Source: JAXGYX01 sp964487355
Lineage (GTDB): Bacteria; Bacillota; Clostridia; Saccharofermentanales; Fastidiosipilaceae
DNA length: 22,175 bases
NCBI GenBank assembly: GCA_964487355.1
Contig: CAZAPS010000025.1
Location: forward strand, 1 to 22,175
Direction: 5' to 3'
A program made the translations under genes and the position numbers. This document shows, in pieces, positions 7,217 through 14,330 of this stretch (positions are counted from its first letter, which is position 1; every line of letters starts with the position of its first letter). Under the pieces are notes generated by a model that was not told the DNA's origin, ran no database searches, and worked only from the letters and a program-made list of their open reading frames with translations.

Positions 7217-7765
7217 TCATTCATCCGCTTGATCCAGCAACGCCTGATATCGCTTGTGCGTGTCCTCGCTGAAACTGCAAAAAATCACATCGATCCCATA
7301 GTCCGGGTTGGAGTCCAGCCATTCGCGGACGGTGTTCAACGCGATCGGCACAGCCTCCTCCAGCGGATAGCCATAGACTCCGGTGGAAATCGCCGGGAAG
7401 GCGATGCTGTGCAAATTGTGTTGTTTGGCCAGATCCAGAGAGGTTCGGTAGCAGGATGAAAGCAGTTCGGCGTCCTTTTGCTTGCCGGAATAGACCGGAC
7501 CAACCGTGTGGATCACATGAGCCGCCTTCAATCGATACCCGCCGGTGATCTTCGCCGCGCCGGTTTCGCAGCCGTTCAGCGTCCTACACTCTTCGAGCAA
7601 CTTCGGACCGGCCGCCCGATGGATCGCGCCATCGACGCCTCCTCCGCCCAGCAGGCTGTTGTTCGCCGCGTTGACAATGGCGTCGCAGTCCAATTGCGTG
7701 ATGTCACCCAACTCCAAAAAGATCTGATTCTTTGTCTTCTTTTGTTCACGTCGGTCGTAAGTCAT
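7217..7765 (-). CDS. ymdB: Macro-domain O-acetyl-ADP-ribose deacetylase, YmdB-like
   Basis: 182-aa cytoplasmic single macro domain, closely resembling E. coli YmdB. These proteins bind ADP-ribose and remove the acetyl group of O-acetyl-ADP-ribose or reverse mono-ADP-ribosylation. Visible ligand-loop motifs are NAAN (32-35), GGGGVDGAIHRAAGP (~40-54) and PAISTGVYGYP (124-134). Length is normal and no motif is missing. The AGAGGA ribosome site overlaps the stop of a tiny upstream ORF, whose stop codon lies 6 bases before this ATG, suggesting translational coupling. ybaK follows on the same strand. E. coli YmdB also modulates RNase III, but that role should not be assumed here. Confidence 0.93.
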   Translation of the reverse strand: MTYDRREQKKTKNQIFLELGDITQLDCDAIVNAANNSLLGGGGVDGAIHRAAGPKLLEECRTLNGCETGAAKITGGYRLKAAHVIHTVGPVYSGKQKDAELLSSCYRTSLDLAKQHNLHSIAFPAISTGVYGYPLEEAVPIALNTVREWLDSNPDYGIDVIFCSFSEDTHKRYQALLDQADE

Positions 7766-7771
7766 ATCACT

Positions 7772-7933
7772 TCATCCTCTCTTCGGTTGATTGGTCCGCA
7801 AATTCATCGACGGTCGGTCATCTGACCCTTCCGCGAATTTTCTATTCAGGTTAAACAGCAATCGGCCGACACCCACCACAATAATGGCGCCGGGCGACGC
7901 CCAAACAAAGTTCCAATTCCACTGGTTTTTCAC
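7772..7933 (-). CDS. Possible 53-aa single-pass membrane protein, maybe leaderless
   Basis: A GTG-started ORF of 53 codons encoding one hydrophobic helix (WNWNFVWASPGAIIVVGVG, ~residues 5-23) and a charged tail (RKFAEGSDDRPS). An extended -10 (TGATAGAAT, minus strand 7947-7939) ends 5 bases before the GTG, so the transcript could begin at the start codon. Its stop lies inside the ribosome site of the macro-domain gene. A longer open frame continues upstream to 8059 but crosses the strong terminator at 7997-8033, so that part is not believed. I know no family for it; it could also be the decayed end of a larger membrane protein. Confidence 0.4.
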   Translation of the reverse strand: MKNQWNWNFVWASPGAIIVVGVGRLLFNLNRKFAEGSDDRPSMNLRTNQPKRG

Positions 7934-7938
7934 ATAAA

Positions 7939-7947
7939 ATTCTATCA
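7939..7947 (-). promoter_or_regulatory. Extended -10 element TGATAGAAT upstream of the mini-ORF/ymdB/ybaK group
   Basis: TGn-TAGAAT, one mismatch from consensus, on the minus strand. It lies just after the terminator of the upstream lipoprotein gene, the right place for the promoter of the macro-domain group. No convincing -35. Confidence 0.45.
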
Positions 7948-7996
7948 CAGTCAGCCAAACGAGCGAGCGACGCGACGCCCGACGACGATGACAGGC

Positions 7997-8033
7997 AAAA
8001 GCTCCACGAACATATGCTGTTCGTGGAGCTTTT
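7997..8033 (-). terminator. Strong intrinsic terminator, 16-bp perfect stem
   Basis: AAAAGCTCCACGAACA and its exact complement flank the loop TATGC. On the minus strand the stem ends in TTTT about 50 bases after the stop of the SIMPL lipoprotein gene. The flanking A and T runs make it look bidirectional. Confidence 0.9.
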
Positions 8034-8081
8034 GTTAAAACCGGCTGTGCGCGACTCATTCACTCAAAAACCGCGCTCCGT

Positions 8082-8855
8082 TCACTCTTCCAAAGAAAAC
8101 TCAACATTCACATTGGCGCTGATTTCCAAATTGCCCGGCACGATTGGAATCCGGGCACCGTCATCCATCGCCGCGACCCGGCTTTCTTGGTAAACACCTT
8201 CGAGCGGATATGTCTGATAACTCACCTCGGTGATCTCCTTTGGCACCGGCTTGCCCTTCATGCCGGCGGCCGCCGCGATGACATCCACCTTCTCCATCGC
8301 CCGCTTTGTCGCGAGGGTCAAGGCCTCGTCATAGGCCGCTGATTTATCCTCTTTGTCAAATACCAGACTGGTGATCTCGTTTGCGCCACTCCTTGTCGCC
8401 GCGTCGAGCACATCACCAACGATTGTCAGATCATAAATCGTGATGTTCAACGAGTTGCTTACAATATACCCTTTGAGCGTTGGCGTCAGCCCACCATAAT
8501 CGTAGTCCATTTCGACGTTGTAGCGTTGGGTGCGGATGTCCGCCTCGTCGACACCGGCTTGTTTGACCGCCGCCAATATATCTTCCATGATGACCGCGTT
8601 CTCTTGGGCGGCGTCGGACGCCTTCACATTCGAAGTCGTGGCGCCGAGTGTCAGATACGCTATATCGGGCTCAACGGTGACCTTGGCCTGCGCTCCGGCG
8701 TGAAGACGCGCGCCTTTGACCTCAGCGGTTTCAAAACTGGACACCGGCGCGCCGGAGGTTTTACCCAAACTAACCGAACAGCCCGTCGCGACGAACAGTG
8801 TCAGGGCGCTCAACCCAATCGCGAGGAACTTCGAAAGCACATGAGATTTTCTCAT
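8082..8855 (-). CDS. SIMPL-domain (DUF541) lipoprotein
   Basis: 257-aa exported lipoprotein. Residues 1-25 are a lipoprotein signal peptide ending in lipobox VATGC (Cys26). The rest is a SIMPL/DUF541 domain: VTVEPDIAYLTLGATTSN near the start, a middle part with ITIYDL and GDVLDAATRSGANEI, and LATKRAMEKVDVIAAAAGMK toward the end. Relatives include E. coli YggE and periplasmic BP26; they are linked to oxidative-stress tolerance and can form ring- or channel-like oligomers, but the biochemical role is unclear. Length is normal. AAAGGCGG precedes the ATG. A monocistronic unit seems likely: an extended -10 lies ~125 bases upstream and a strong terminator follows. Confidence 0.92.
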   Translation of the reverse strand: MRKSHVLSKFLAIGLSALTLFVATGCSVSLGKTSGAPVSSFETAEVKGARLHAGAQAKVTVEPDIAYLTLGATTSNVKASDAAQENAVIMEDILAAVKQAGVDEADIRTQRYNVEMDYDYGGLTPTLKGYIVSNSLNITIYDLTIVGDVLDAATRSGANEITSLVFDKEDKSAAYDEALTLATKRAMEKVDVIAAAAGMKGKPVPKEITEVSYQTYPLEGVYQESRVAAMDDGARIPIVPGNLEISANVNVEFSLEE

Positions 8856-8980
8856 TTCATACCGCCTTTCTGATTGTCAGTCAGCAGAATCAAACGCCAC
8901 CGGCTTCATCCAAAGATAGTTTGTCGTCAAGCGAAAAAGCCGCTCGACCACCATGATTTTGATCGTGAATTCTTCGTTTT

Positions 8981-8989
8981 AGTATAACA
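8981..8989 (-). promoter_or_regulatory. Extended -10 promoter TGTTATACT of the SIMPL lipoprotein gene
   Basis: Minus-strand TGn-TATACT, one mismatch from the ideal. The predicted start near 8974 gives a leader of about 119 bases. No good -35 at 16-18 bases. Confidence 0.5.
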
Positions 8990-9121
8990 CTGTTTCAATT
9001 TGTGTTCGTCTTTTTAAGGGATTTCAAATGTGGAATTCGTGATCATGGATCACATCAATTGGCGCGAGTCAACGGCCAAACCTAAGTGAAATCAAAATAC
9101 TCCATTCATCTTTTTCTAAAT

Positions 9122-9149
9122 AAAAAAAGCGCCCTTACACAAAGGGCGC
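9122..9149 (-). terminator. Intrinsic terminator after satP
   Basis: On the minus strand, stem GCGCCCTT/AAGGGCGC with a 5-base loop followed by seven T residues, 39 bases after the satP stop. A classic rho-independent terminator. Confidence 0.95.
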
Positions 9150-9188
9150 ATGGTTTTAAATAACTATAAGGTTATGCGCGGCGCGCTG

Positions 9189-9752
9189 TCAAACCGGTAA
9201 AACGGTCCGTTTGAATTCATTGTTGATGATCTGCGCCGCTGTGTTGTAGATCGCCGATCCTCCGCAGACAATGCCCACGTAACCGGCGATTTTGGTGATG
9301 ATGGCCGAGTCACAAAAGTCTCCGATCGCAAGCAGGAAAAACAGGACGGTCAGGGTGGAGAACACGACCTGCAGGCCGCGGTTGAGTTTCAATGTGCCGA
9401 CAAACATGAACAATGTGAAAATTCCCCAGAGCAACAAATAGTATCCCATGCTGACCTTGTCGGCCGCCTCGATGCCTTTGAACGGATTGATCCAGATCAA
9501 TATCAAAGACCACCAGAAAAAACCATAGGCCGTAAAAGCGGTCGCGCCGAACGTGTTGTTCTTCTTAAACTCCATGATGCCCGCGATGATCTGCGCGGCT
9601 CCTCCGAGCGCGAATCCCATCGCGACGATGACGATCGAAAGTGAGATGATGCCCGCGTTGTGCAAGTTCAACAGCAAGGTCGTCATGCCAAAGCCCAACA
9701 GTCCCAGCGGCGCCGGATTCGCGATGTTGTCAATTGATTTTTCGTTACTCAT
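9189..9752 (-). CDS. satP: GPR1/FUN34/YaaH-family acetate (monocarboxylate) transporter
   Basis: 187-aa membrane protein with six hydrophobic helices, of the AceTr family that moves acetate or succinate with protons, or acts as an acetate channel. The hallmark NPAPLGL motif is at residues 12-18, at the start of TM1. TM3 carries an FWWSLILIWINP stretch and TM6 ends in the family-like CGGSAIYNTAAQII. An open frame continues 26 codons upstream to 9830, but GGAGGGG lies 2-4 bases before the ATG at 9752 and the upstream codons overlap the likely promoter, so 9752 is chosen. It follows the ABC operon by 106 bases and has its own terminator. In an anaerobic fermenter acetate excretion is a plausible job; direction of transport is inference. 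Confidence 0.92.
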   Translation of the reverse strand: MSNEKSIDNIANPAPLGLLGFGMTTLLLNLHNAGIISLSIVIVAMGFALGGAAQIIAGIMEFKKNNTFGATAFTAYGFFWWSLILIWINPFKGIEAADKVSMGYYLLLWGIFTLFMFVGTLKLNRGLQVVFSTLTVLFFLLAIGDFCDSAIITKIAGYVGIVCGGSAIYNTAAQIINNEFKRTVLPV

Positions 9753-9798
9753 AACCCCTCCAAAAAATAAGAAACAATTCGGATTTTGATTTACTTTT

Positions 9799-9804
9799 AT
9801 CATA
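9799..9804 (-). promoter_or_regulatory. Possible -10 box (TATGAT) of satP
   Basis: TATGAT on the minus strand 47 bases before the satP ATG, without a good -35. Read-through from the upstream ABC operon is also possible because no strong terminator lies between. Confidence 0.3.
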
Positions 9805-9858
9805 CCGCCCAATTTAAGGCAAATATTCACCCATCGTTGGGAACTGAGCGAACGGGAC

Positions 9859-11853
9859 TCACTCCAGTTCGATCGTCCCCATGTTCAAATCATAATATCG
9901 CCCTTGTTCGGCCATCAGCTGATCATGATCTCCACGCTCCATGATCTCACCTTCCTCGAGCACCATGATGGCGTTGGAATGACGGACGGTGGATAGACGG
10001 TGGGCGATCGCGAAGGTTGTGCGGCCCTCCATCATGTTGTCCATTCCTTTTTCTATCAGACGCTCGGTGCGTGTGTCGACCGAGCTGGTCGCCTCGTCCA
10101 AAATTAAAATCAATGGATCAGCCACCGCCGCGCGGGCGATTGAGATCAGTTGGCGCTGTCCCTGTGACAGGTTGCCGCCATTTTCGTCCAGCATGGTGTC
10201 ATAACCCTCCGGCAAGTGACGGATGAACCGGTCGGCGTTGGCGAATTTCGCTGCCGCGATCACTTCCTCATCGGTCGCGTTAAGATCCCCATAGCGAATA
10301 TTGCCGGCGACGGTGTCGGAGAACAGATGCACCTCCTGCAACACCATGCCGAGTGTCATGCGCAGATCATCTTTGCGAATATCTTTGACATCGATGCCGT
10401 CATAATAGATCGTTCCTTCCTGCACGTCATAAAACCGGTTGATCAGGTTGGTGATGGTCGTTTTGCCCGCGCCGGTCGATCCGACAAAGGCGATCCGCTG
10501 TCCGGGTTTCGCATAGAGTGAGATGTCGTGCAGCACCGGCCGCCCTTCGACATAGGAAAAGGACACATGCTCAAAGCGGATGTCGCCACAAACCGACACA
10601 TAGTCGAACCCACCATTTTCCAACGGAATTTCCCAAACCAGATTCCTCAATCCACTTCGCACATCAGGCAAAAAGCGCTTGGGCACGTACCGCTTCATCC
10701 CATGGTACCGTTCTTCGCTGACGGTCTCCAAATCCTCTTTTGAATCGGTCGCGCGCACCAGGCGGACCTTGCCATCGTCGACTTCAACCGGTTGATCCAT
10801 CTGCTTGAACACCCGTTCGGCGCCGACCAGAGCGGCGAGCAGCATGTTGATCTGGTTGGACACATGCATCAATGGGCGGGAAAAGTTGCGGCTATATTGC
10901 AAAAACGAAGTCAACGTGCCGATATCCATTTGTCCGCTGATGATGCGCAGCGCGCCGATCATCGCTGTGATCGCGTATTGCACAAAACTCAAGTTGCCCA
11001 AGATTGGGAAAATACTGACTGAATAAGCCTGCGCTTCTGTCGACGCCTTGCGCAACTTTTCGTTATAGCCGCCGAACTGACTGATGGCCCTCTTTTCATA
11101 GTTGAAAACCTTGACCACCTTCTGCCCCTGCATCATTTCCTCAATGTATCCATTCAACTCCGCCAGTTGAAATTGCTGTTGGCGAAACGCCTTGCGGCTG
11201 CGCTTCATAATAAACTGAACCAGAAAAAGCATCACCAGCACCATCACCAAAACCAGCATCGTCAGTTTGAAGCTGAGGATCAGCATCATGACGAATGTGC
11301 CGACAAAGGTGACCGCCGAAGTCAACACAAGGATCAGCGTCTGATCCAGAGCGGTGCTGATGTTATCGACATCATTGGTAAAGGCGCTCATCAATTCGCC
11401 ATGGCTGTGAGTGTCAAAAAAACTAAGCGGCATGTCCATCAATTTGCTAAATAGGTCGCGACGGATGATGTTGCTGGTCCGCTGGGCGACTTTGGCCATC
11501 AAGCGGTTGCCTAAATAGTTGGCCACCGCCGCAAGCAAAAAGACTCCGGCCATTCCGGCGATCGCGGGAATCGCGGCGGTAAAACTGCGTTCATAGACAA
11601 AGGTGTTGATCACCGGTTTCAAAAACGCGTTGCCCACCACTCCACCCAGTGCGCCTATTGCGGCGAGCAGCAGGCCCAGCACCAGGCGCCAGCGATTGGA
11701 TCCAACATAGACGGCCAGCCTACGCAACACACCTTTGGTGTCCTCCGGACGCTCAAAGCGACCGGGTTGACCTCTGCGGCCCATCCTGGAAGTGTATTGT
11801 TCCGCTCCTGAACGTGACGGTTGACGATTGGATTTTGACTGTGTCTTATTCAT
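9859..11853 (-). CDS. ABC exporter half, consensus-site ATPase subunit (LmrD/BmrD-like)
   Basis: 664-aa half-transporter: basic N-terminal tail (~1-45), six-helix exporter membrane domain (~55-345), and an ATPase domain (~420-655). Motifs: Walker A GSTGAGKTT (458-466), Q-loop LQEVHL, signature LSQGQ (562-566, atypical), Walker B LILILDEA with catalytic Glu587, and switch His618 (AIAHR). The intact Glu and His with a deviant signature are what one partner of heterodimeric exporters such as TM287/288, LmrCD and BmrCD shows, and the next gene is the matching partner. A ~65-residue insert (~355-420) separates membrane and ATPase domains. Start ATG overlaps the upstream stop by 4 bases, giving tight coupling. 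Substrate unknown; multidrug or peptide export is a fair guess given the MarR gene. Confidence 0.93.
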   Translation of the reverse strand: MNKTQSKSNRQPSRSGAEQYTSRMGRRGQPGRFERPEDTKGVLRRLAVYVGSNRWRLVLGLLLAAIGALGGVVGNAFLKPVINTFVYERSFTAAIPAIAGMAGVFLLAAVANYLGNRLMAKVAQRTSNIIRRDLFSKLMDMPLSFFDTHSHGELMSAFTNDVDNISTALDQTLILVLTSAVTFVGTFVMMLILSFKLTMLVLVMVLVMLFLVQFIMKRSRKAFRQQQFQLAELNGYIEEMMQGQKVVKVFNYEKRAISQFGGYNEKLRKASTEAQAYSVSIFPILGNLSFVQYAITAMIGALRIISGQMDIGTLTSFLQYSRNFSRPLMHVSNQINMLLAALVGAERVFKQMDQPVEVDDGKVRLVRATDSKEDLETVSEERYHGMKRYVPKRFLPDVRSGLRNLVWEIPLENGGFDYVSVCGDIRFEHVSFSYVEGRPVLHDISLYAKPGQRIAFVGSTGAGKTTITNLINRFYDVQEGTIYYDGIDVKDIRKDDLRMTLGMVLQEVHLFSDTVAGNIRYGDLNATDEEVIAAAKFANADRFIRHLPEGYDTMLDENGGNLSQGQRQLISIARAAVADPLILILDEATSSVDTRTERLIEKGMDNMMEGRTTFAIAHRLSTVRHSNAIMVLEEGEIMERGDHDQLMAEQGRYYDLNMGTIELE

Positions 11854-13577
11854 CCGGCACTCACTCCCCTCTGCTGTGATTCATAGATTTCACGATAAAT
11901 CACACTGGTCTTCATCAGCTCTTCAATGGTGTCAAAGGCCGAAATTCTTCCACCGTCTAAAATCAGAACGCGATCGGCGTTCTCAACCGACGCGACCCGC
12001 TGGGCGACAATGATCTTGGTCACATCAGGCAGATCAACCGCGAAGGATTTACGGATCCGCGCGTCGGTCTGCATATCGACCGCCGAGGTGGAGTCATCTA
12101 AAATAAGCACCTTTGGCTGTTTGAGCAGCGCACGCGCGATACACAACCGCTGCCTTTGCCCACCCGAGAAGTTGGTGCCGCCCTGCTCGACATGACTATC
12201 CAGTCCATCCTGAAGGTCGCGCACGAACTCCCAGGCTTGAGCCCTGCGCAACGCCTCGATGATCTGCTCATCCGTCGCGTCGATGTCTCCCCAGCGCATG
12301 TTTTCTCTGACGGTACCGGAAAACAGCGTGTTTTGTTGCAACACAATGCTCACGGCGTCGCGCAAGGTTTCCAGATCGTATTCACGCACGTCGCGGCCAC
12401 CAACCATCACCTGGCCGTCCACGGTGTCGTAAAGTCTGGAAATCAAGGACAATAAAGTGGATTTTCCCGACCCGGTCGCCCCCAGCACCCCGATGACCTC
12501 ACCCGATTTTATGTCCAGGTCGACGTCCATCAAAGAGTCATTTTCACTATCCGGATAGGCAAATGTCACATTCTCATAACCGATCGATCCGTCCGCCACC
12601 TCGGTCAGCCCTTTTTCCGGGCTGACGATGTCGATCTCTGCGTTCAACACTTCGACAACGCGCTCGGCGGAGGCTTTCGCCCGGGTTAGGTGCAAAAACA
12701 GCTGAGTCAACATAATCAAACTGATCATGATCTGCGCCACATAGGTCAAAAAGCTGATCATATCGCCGGCGAGAATGTTCCCCGACACGATGCCATGGCC
12801 ACCTCTCCAGATGATGCCGATGATTGTGGCGTAAATCACAAGTTCCGCCGCGGGCATCATGGCGATCACCAGCGAGACTGCCCTGAAGGCCGTCGTCATC
12901 AGTGAGTCATTGAACTCCTTGAACCGACCGATCTCGTGGTCGCGGCGCACAAATGATTTAATTTCGCGGATGTTGGTCAGATCCTCCTGCACAATGGAGT
13001 TGAGGTCGTCAATGCGCCGTTGCATCTCCTTGAAACGGGGATTCGCCAGCTTCATGATCACTACAGCCATAAGTACAAGCACCGGTATGGCGAACAACAA
13101 CACCTTGGCCATTTCAGGGTCGATGCGAAACGCCATGATCAGCGAAAAGATGAACATTGAAGGGGAACGGATGCCCATGCGCAGCGACATCATGGCCGCC
13201 TGAGACAGATTGTTACAGTCATTCGTCAGGCGGGTGATCAAACTCGGCACGCTGAATCGATCCAGATTGGCAAAGGAGAATCGTTGGACGGAGCCAAAAA
13301 GATCGGCACGCAGATTCGCGCCGAATCCGTATCCGGCGGTCGCTCCCAACCGCGCCGACAACACGCCGGCGGTCATGCCGACAAACGCCGCGATGATCAT
13401 TTTTGTGCCCAGATTGATCACAACCTGAGTGTTTGACTGATAGATGCCGATATTCACGACGTCCATCATCAAAAATGGAATGTAGACATCCGCTATCACC
13501 TCAATCAACATCATGATCGGACTGAGTATGGCGTACCAGCGATAAGAAGTCATATAACGACTCAGTTGTCGCAGCAT
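11850..13577 (-). CDS. ABC exporter half, degenerate-site ATPase subunit (LmrC/BmrC-like)
   Basis: 575-aa half-transporter with six membrane helices (~15-300) and an ATPase domain (~330-570). Walker A is GATGSGKST (366-374) and the signature is canonical FSGGQ (470-474). The Walker B aspartate is followed by Asp495 instead of the catalytic glutamate (LILDDS), and the switch histidine is Gln526 (VAQRV). These substitutions define the degenerate site of heterodimeric exporters; the partner's LSQGQ completes that site, while this subunit's FSGGQ completes the active one. The gene overlaps the MarR gene by 16 bases at its start and the partner by 4 at its end, so all three are one transcript. Expected to pump drugs, peptides or lipids outward. 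Confidence 0.93.
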   Translation of the reverse strand: MLRQLSRYMTSYRWYAILSPIMMLIEVIADVYIPFLMMDVVNIGIYQSNTQVVINLGTKMIIAAFVGMTAGVLSARLGATAGYGFGANLRADLFGSVQRFSFANLDRFSVPSLITRLTNDCNNLSQAAMMSLRMGIRSPSMFIFSLIMAFRIDPEMAKVLLFAIPVLVLMAVVIMKLANPRFKEMQRRIDDLNSIVQEDLTNIREIKSFVRRDHEIGRFKEFNDSLMTTAFRAVSLVIAMMPAAELVIYATIIGIIWRGGHGIVSGNILAGDMISFLTYVAQIMISLIMLTQLFLHLTRAKASAERVVEVLNAEIDIVSPEKGLTEVADGSIGYENVTFAYPDSENDSLMDVDLDIKSGEVIGVLGATGSGKSTLLSLISRLYDTVDGQVMVGGRDVREYDLETLRDAVSIVLQQNTLFSGTVRENMRWGDIDATDEQIIEALRRAQAWEFVRDLQDGLDSHVEQGGTNFSGGQRQRLCIARALLKQPKVLILDDSTSAVDMQTDARIRKSFAVDLPDVTKIIVAQRVASVENADRVLILDGGRISAFDTIEELMKTSVIYREIYESQQRGVSAG

Positions 13578-14089
13578 TCGTCGTTCTCCTTTCCCTTGAC
13601 CGGCGAATCACTCGAGCATGTTGTCAAGTTTCGACGGATCGTTTCCAGACTATCCAGCAGGTCGTTCACCGACCGTTCATCCAAGTTGGTCAGCATATAG
13701 CGAAACAGATCCGACATATACTCACTGCAGCGCACCCTGGCGTCCTCACCCTCCGGCGTCAGATACAATTCGTGGCGCCGCCGATCAGTTTCAGAGAGTC
13801 GACGCTCCACCAAATTCGCCTTTTGCAGGCGTTTGAGGGATGTCGACAGCGAGGCGCCCGACACGAAGAGTCGATCCGCGATCTGTTTTTGCGTCTCTCC
13901 GGGGTGATCGTGGATCAGTCGCAAGATCCGTGGCTGCCCCACATATAATCCATGGCGCGCGATGTTCTGTGAGAGGATGCTTTGCGTCATCTGGTTGATG
14001 TCGCGCAGCAGCCAGGCAAGGCGCATGGCCGGCTCACGCTCCGGCTCACTTGAGATAGGGTTGTTCAAGATAAACCTCTTTTTTTTCAT
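13562..14089 (-). CDS. MarR-family transcriptional repressor
   Basis: 175-aa winged-helix regulator, first gene of the exporter operon. The HTH and wing are at ~68-130: GETQKQIADRLFVSGASLSTSLKRL, then LVERRLSETDRRRHELYLTPEG, the typical MarR wing. The helical N- and C-terminal parts would form the dimer. The ATG at 14089 has no ribosome site; an in-frame TTG at 14068 has AGAGG 6 bases before it, so translation may really start there (168 aa). It overlaps the first exporter gene by 16 bases. A promoter (14150-14178) and an inverted repeat at 14116-14144 lie just upstream, so it most likely represses its own operon until an inducing compound binds. Confidence 0.93.
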   Translation of the reverse strand: MKKKRFILNNPISSEPEREPAMRLAWLLRDINQMTQSILSQNIARHGLYVGQPRILRLIHDHPGETQKQIADRLFVSGASLSTSLKRLQKANLVERRLSETDRRRHELYLTPEGEDARVRCSEYMSDLFRYMLTNLDERSVNDLLDSLETIRRNLTTCSSDSPVKGKENDECCDN

Positions 14090-14115
14090 ACTGATTTCGG
14101 CAAATAAAATAAATC

Positions 14116-14144
14116 GTTAACCACTTATTAGTTAAGTGACTAAC
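14116..14144. promoter_or_regulatory. Probable MarR operator (12-bp inverted repeat)
   Basis: GTTAACCACTTA and TAAGTGACTAAC flank a 5-base centre; 10 of 12 positions pair, including CACTTA/TAAGTG perfectly. It begins right after the -10 box and covers the predicted transcription start (~14143), the usual place for MarR autorepression. Confidence 0.7.
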
Positions 14145-14149
14145 GAAAA

Positions 14150-14178
14150 ATTATACAGCAAGAATCCGGCGCCCGCAA
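14150..14178 (-). promoter_or_regulatory. Promoter of the MarR-ABC exporter operon
   Basis: Minus strand: TTGCGG, 17-base spacer, TATAAT. The -10 is perfect and the -35 keeps TTG. The leader to the ATG at 14089 is about 54 bases and carries the operator. Confidence 0.65.
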
Positions 14179-14243
14179 CAATCCGTAGCGTTTCGGTGTC
14201 AGTCGCGCTGTCATTTATCGAAGGTTAGGTGACCGGCAACGTG

Positions 14244-14259
14244 GCCCTTGATAAAGGGC
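14244..14259. other. Small hairpin GCCCTT-GATA-AAGGGC
   Basis: A 6-bp perfect stem with a 4-base loop between the CDF terminator and the MarR promoter. It has no T run, so its role is unclear. Confidence 0.3.
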
Positions 14260-14274
14260 GCTCGTCCGGAATCG

Positions 14275-14304
14275 AAAAGAGGCTTCATCGGATGACGAAG
14301 CCTC
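14275..14304 (-). terminator. Intrinsic terminator after the CDF zinc exporter gene
   Basis: Minus strand: GAGGCTTC/GAAGCCTC 8-bp stem, 10-base loop, followed by TTTT, starting 27 bases after the exporter stop. Confidence 0.8.
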
Positions 14305-14330
14305 GGCGATCCACGCGGTAAATTTAAAAT

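Larger units (their letters stand above)
8856..9188. other. Intergenic region with SIMPL-gene promoter and satP terminator
   Basis: About 330 bases. The left part is the ~119-base leader of the SIMPL lipoprotein gene with its extended -10 (8981-8989); the right end holds the satP terminator (9122-9149). I see nothing gene-like between them. Confidence 0.6.

Noticed and set aside
8006..8025. CGAAC...GTTCG resembling a LexA/SOS box
   Set aside because: The half-sites are too far apart for the Gram-positive LexA consensus and are fully explained as part of the 16-bp terminator stem.
7934..8059. Upstream extension of the mini-membrane ORF
   Set aside because: It runs through the strong terminator hairpin and has no ribosome site or coding-like composition.
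9832..9843. CCCA-N4-TGGG hairpin as terminator of the ABC operon
   Set aside because: Only a 4-bp stem and no T run follows; too weak to call.
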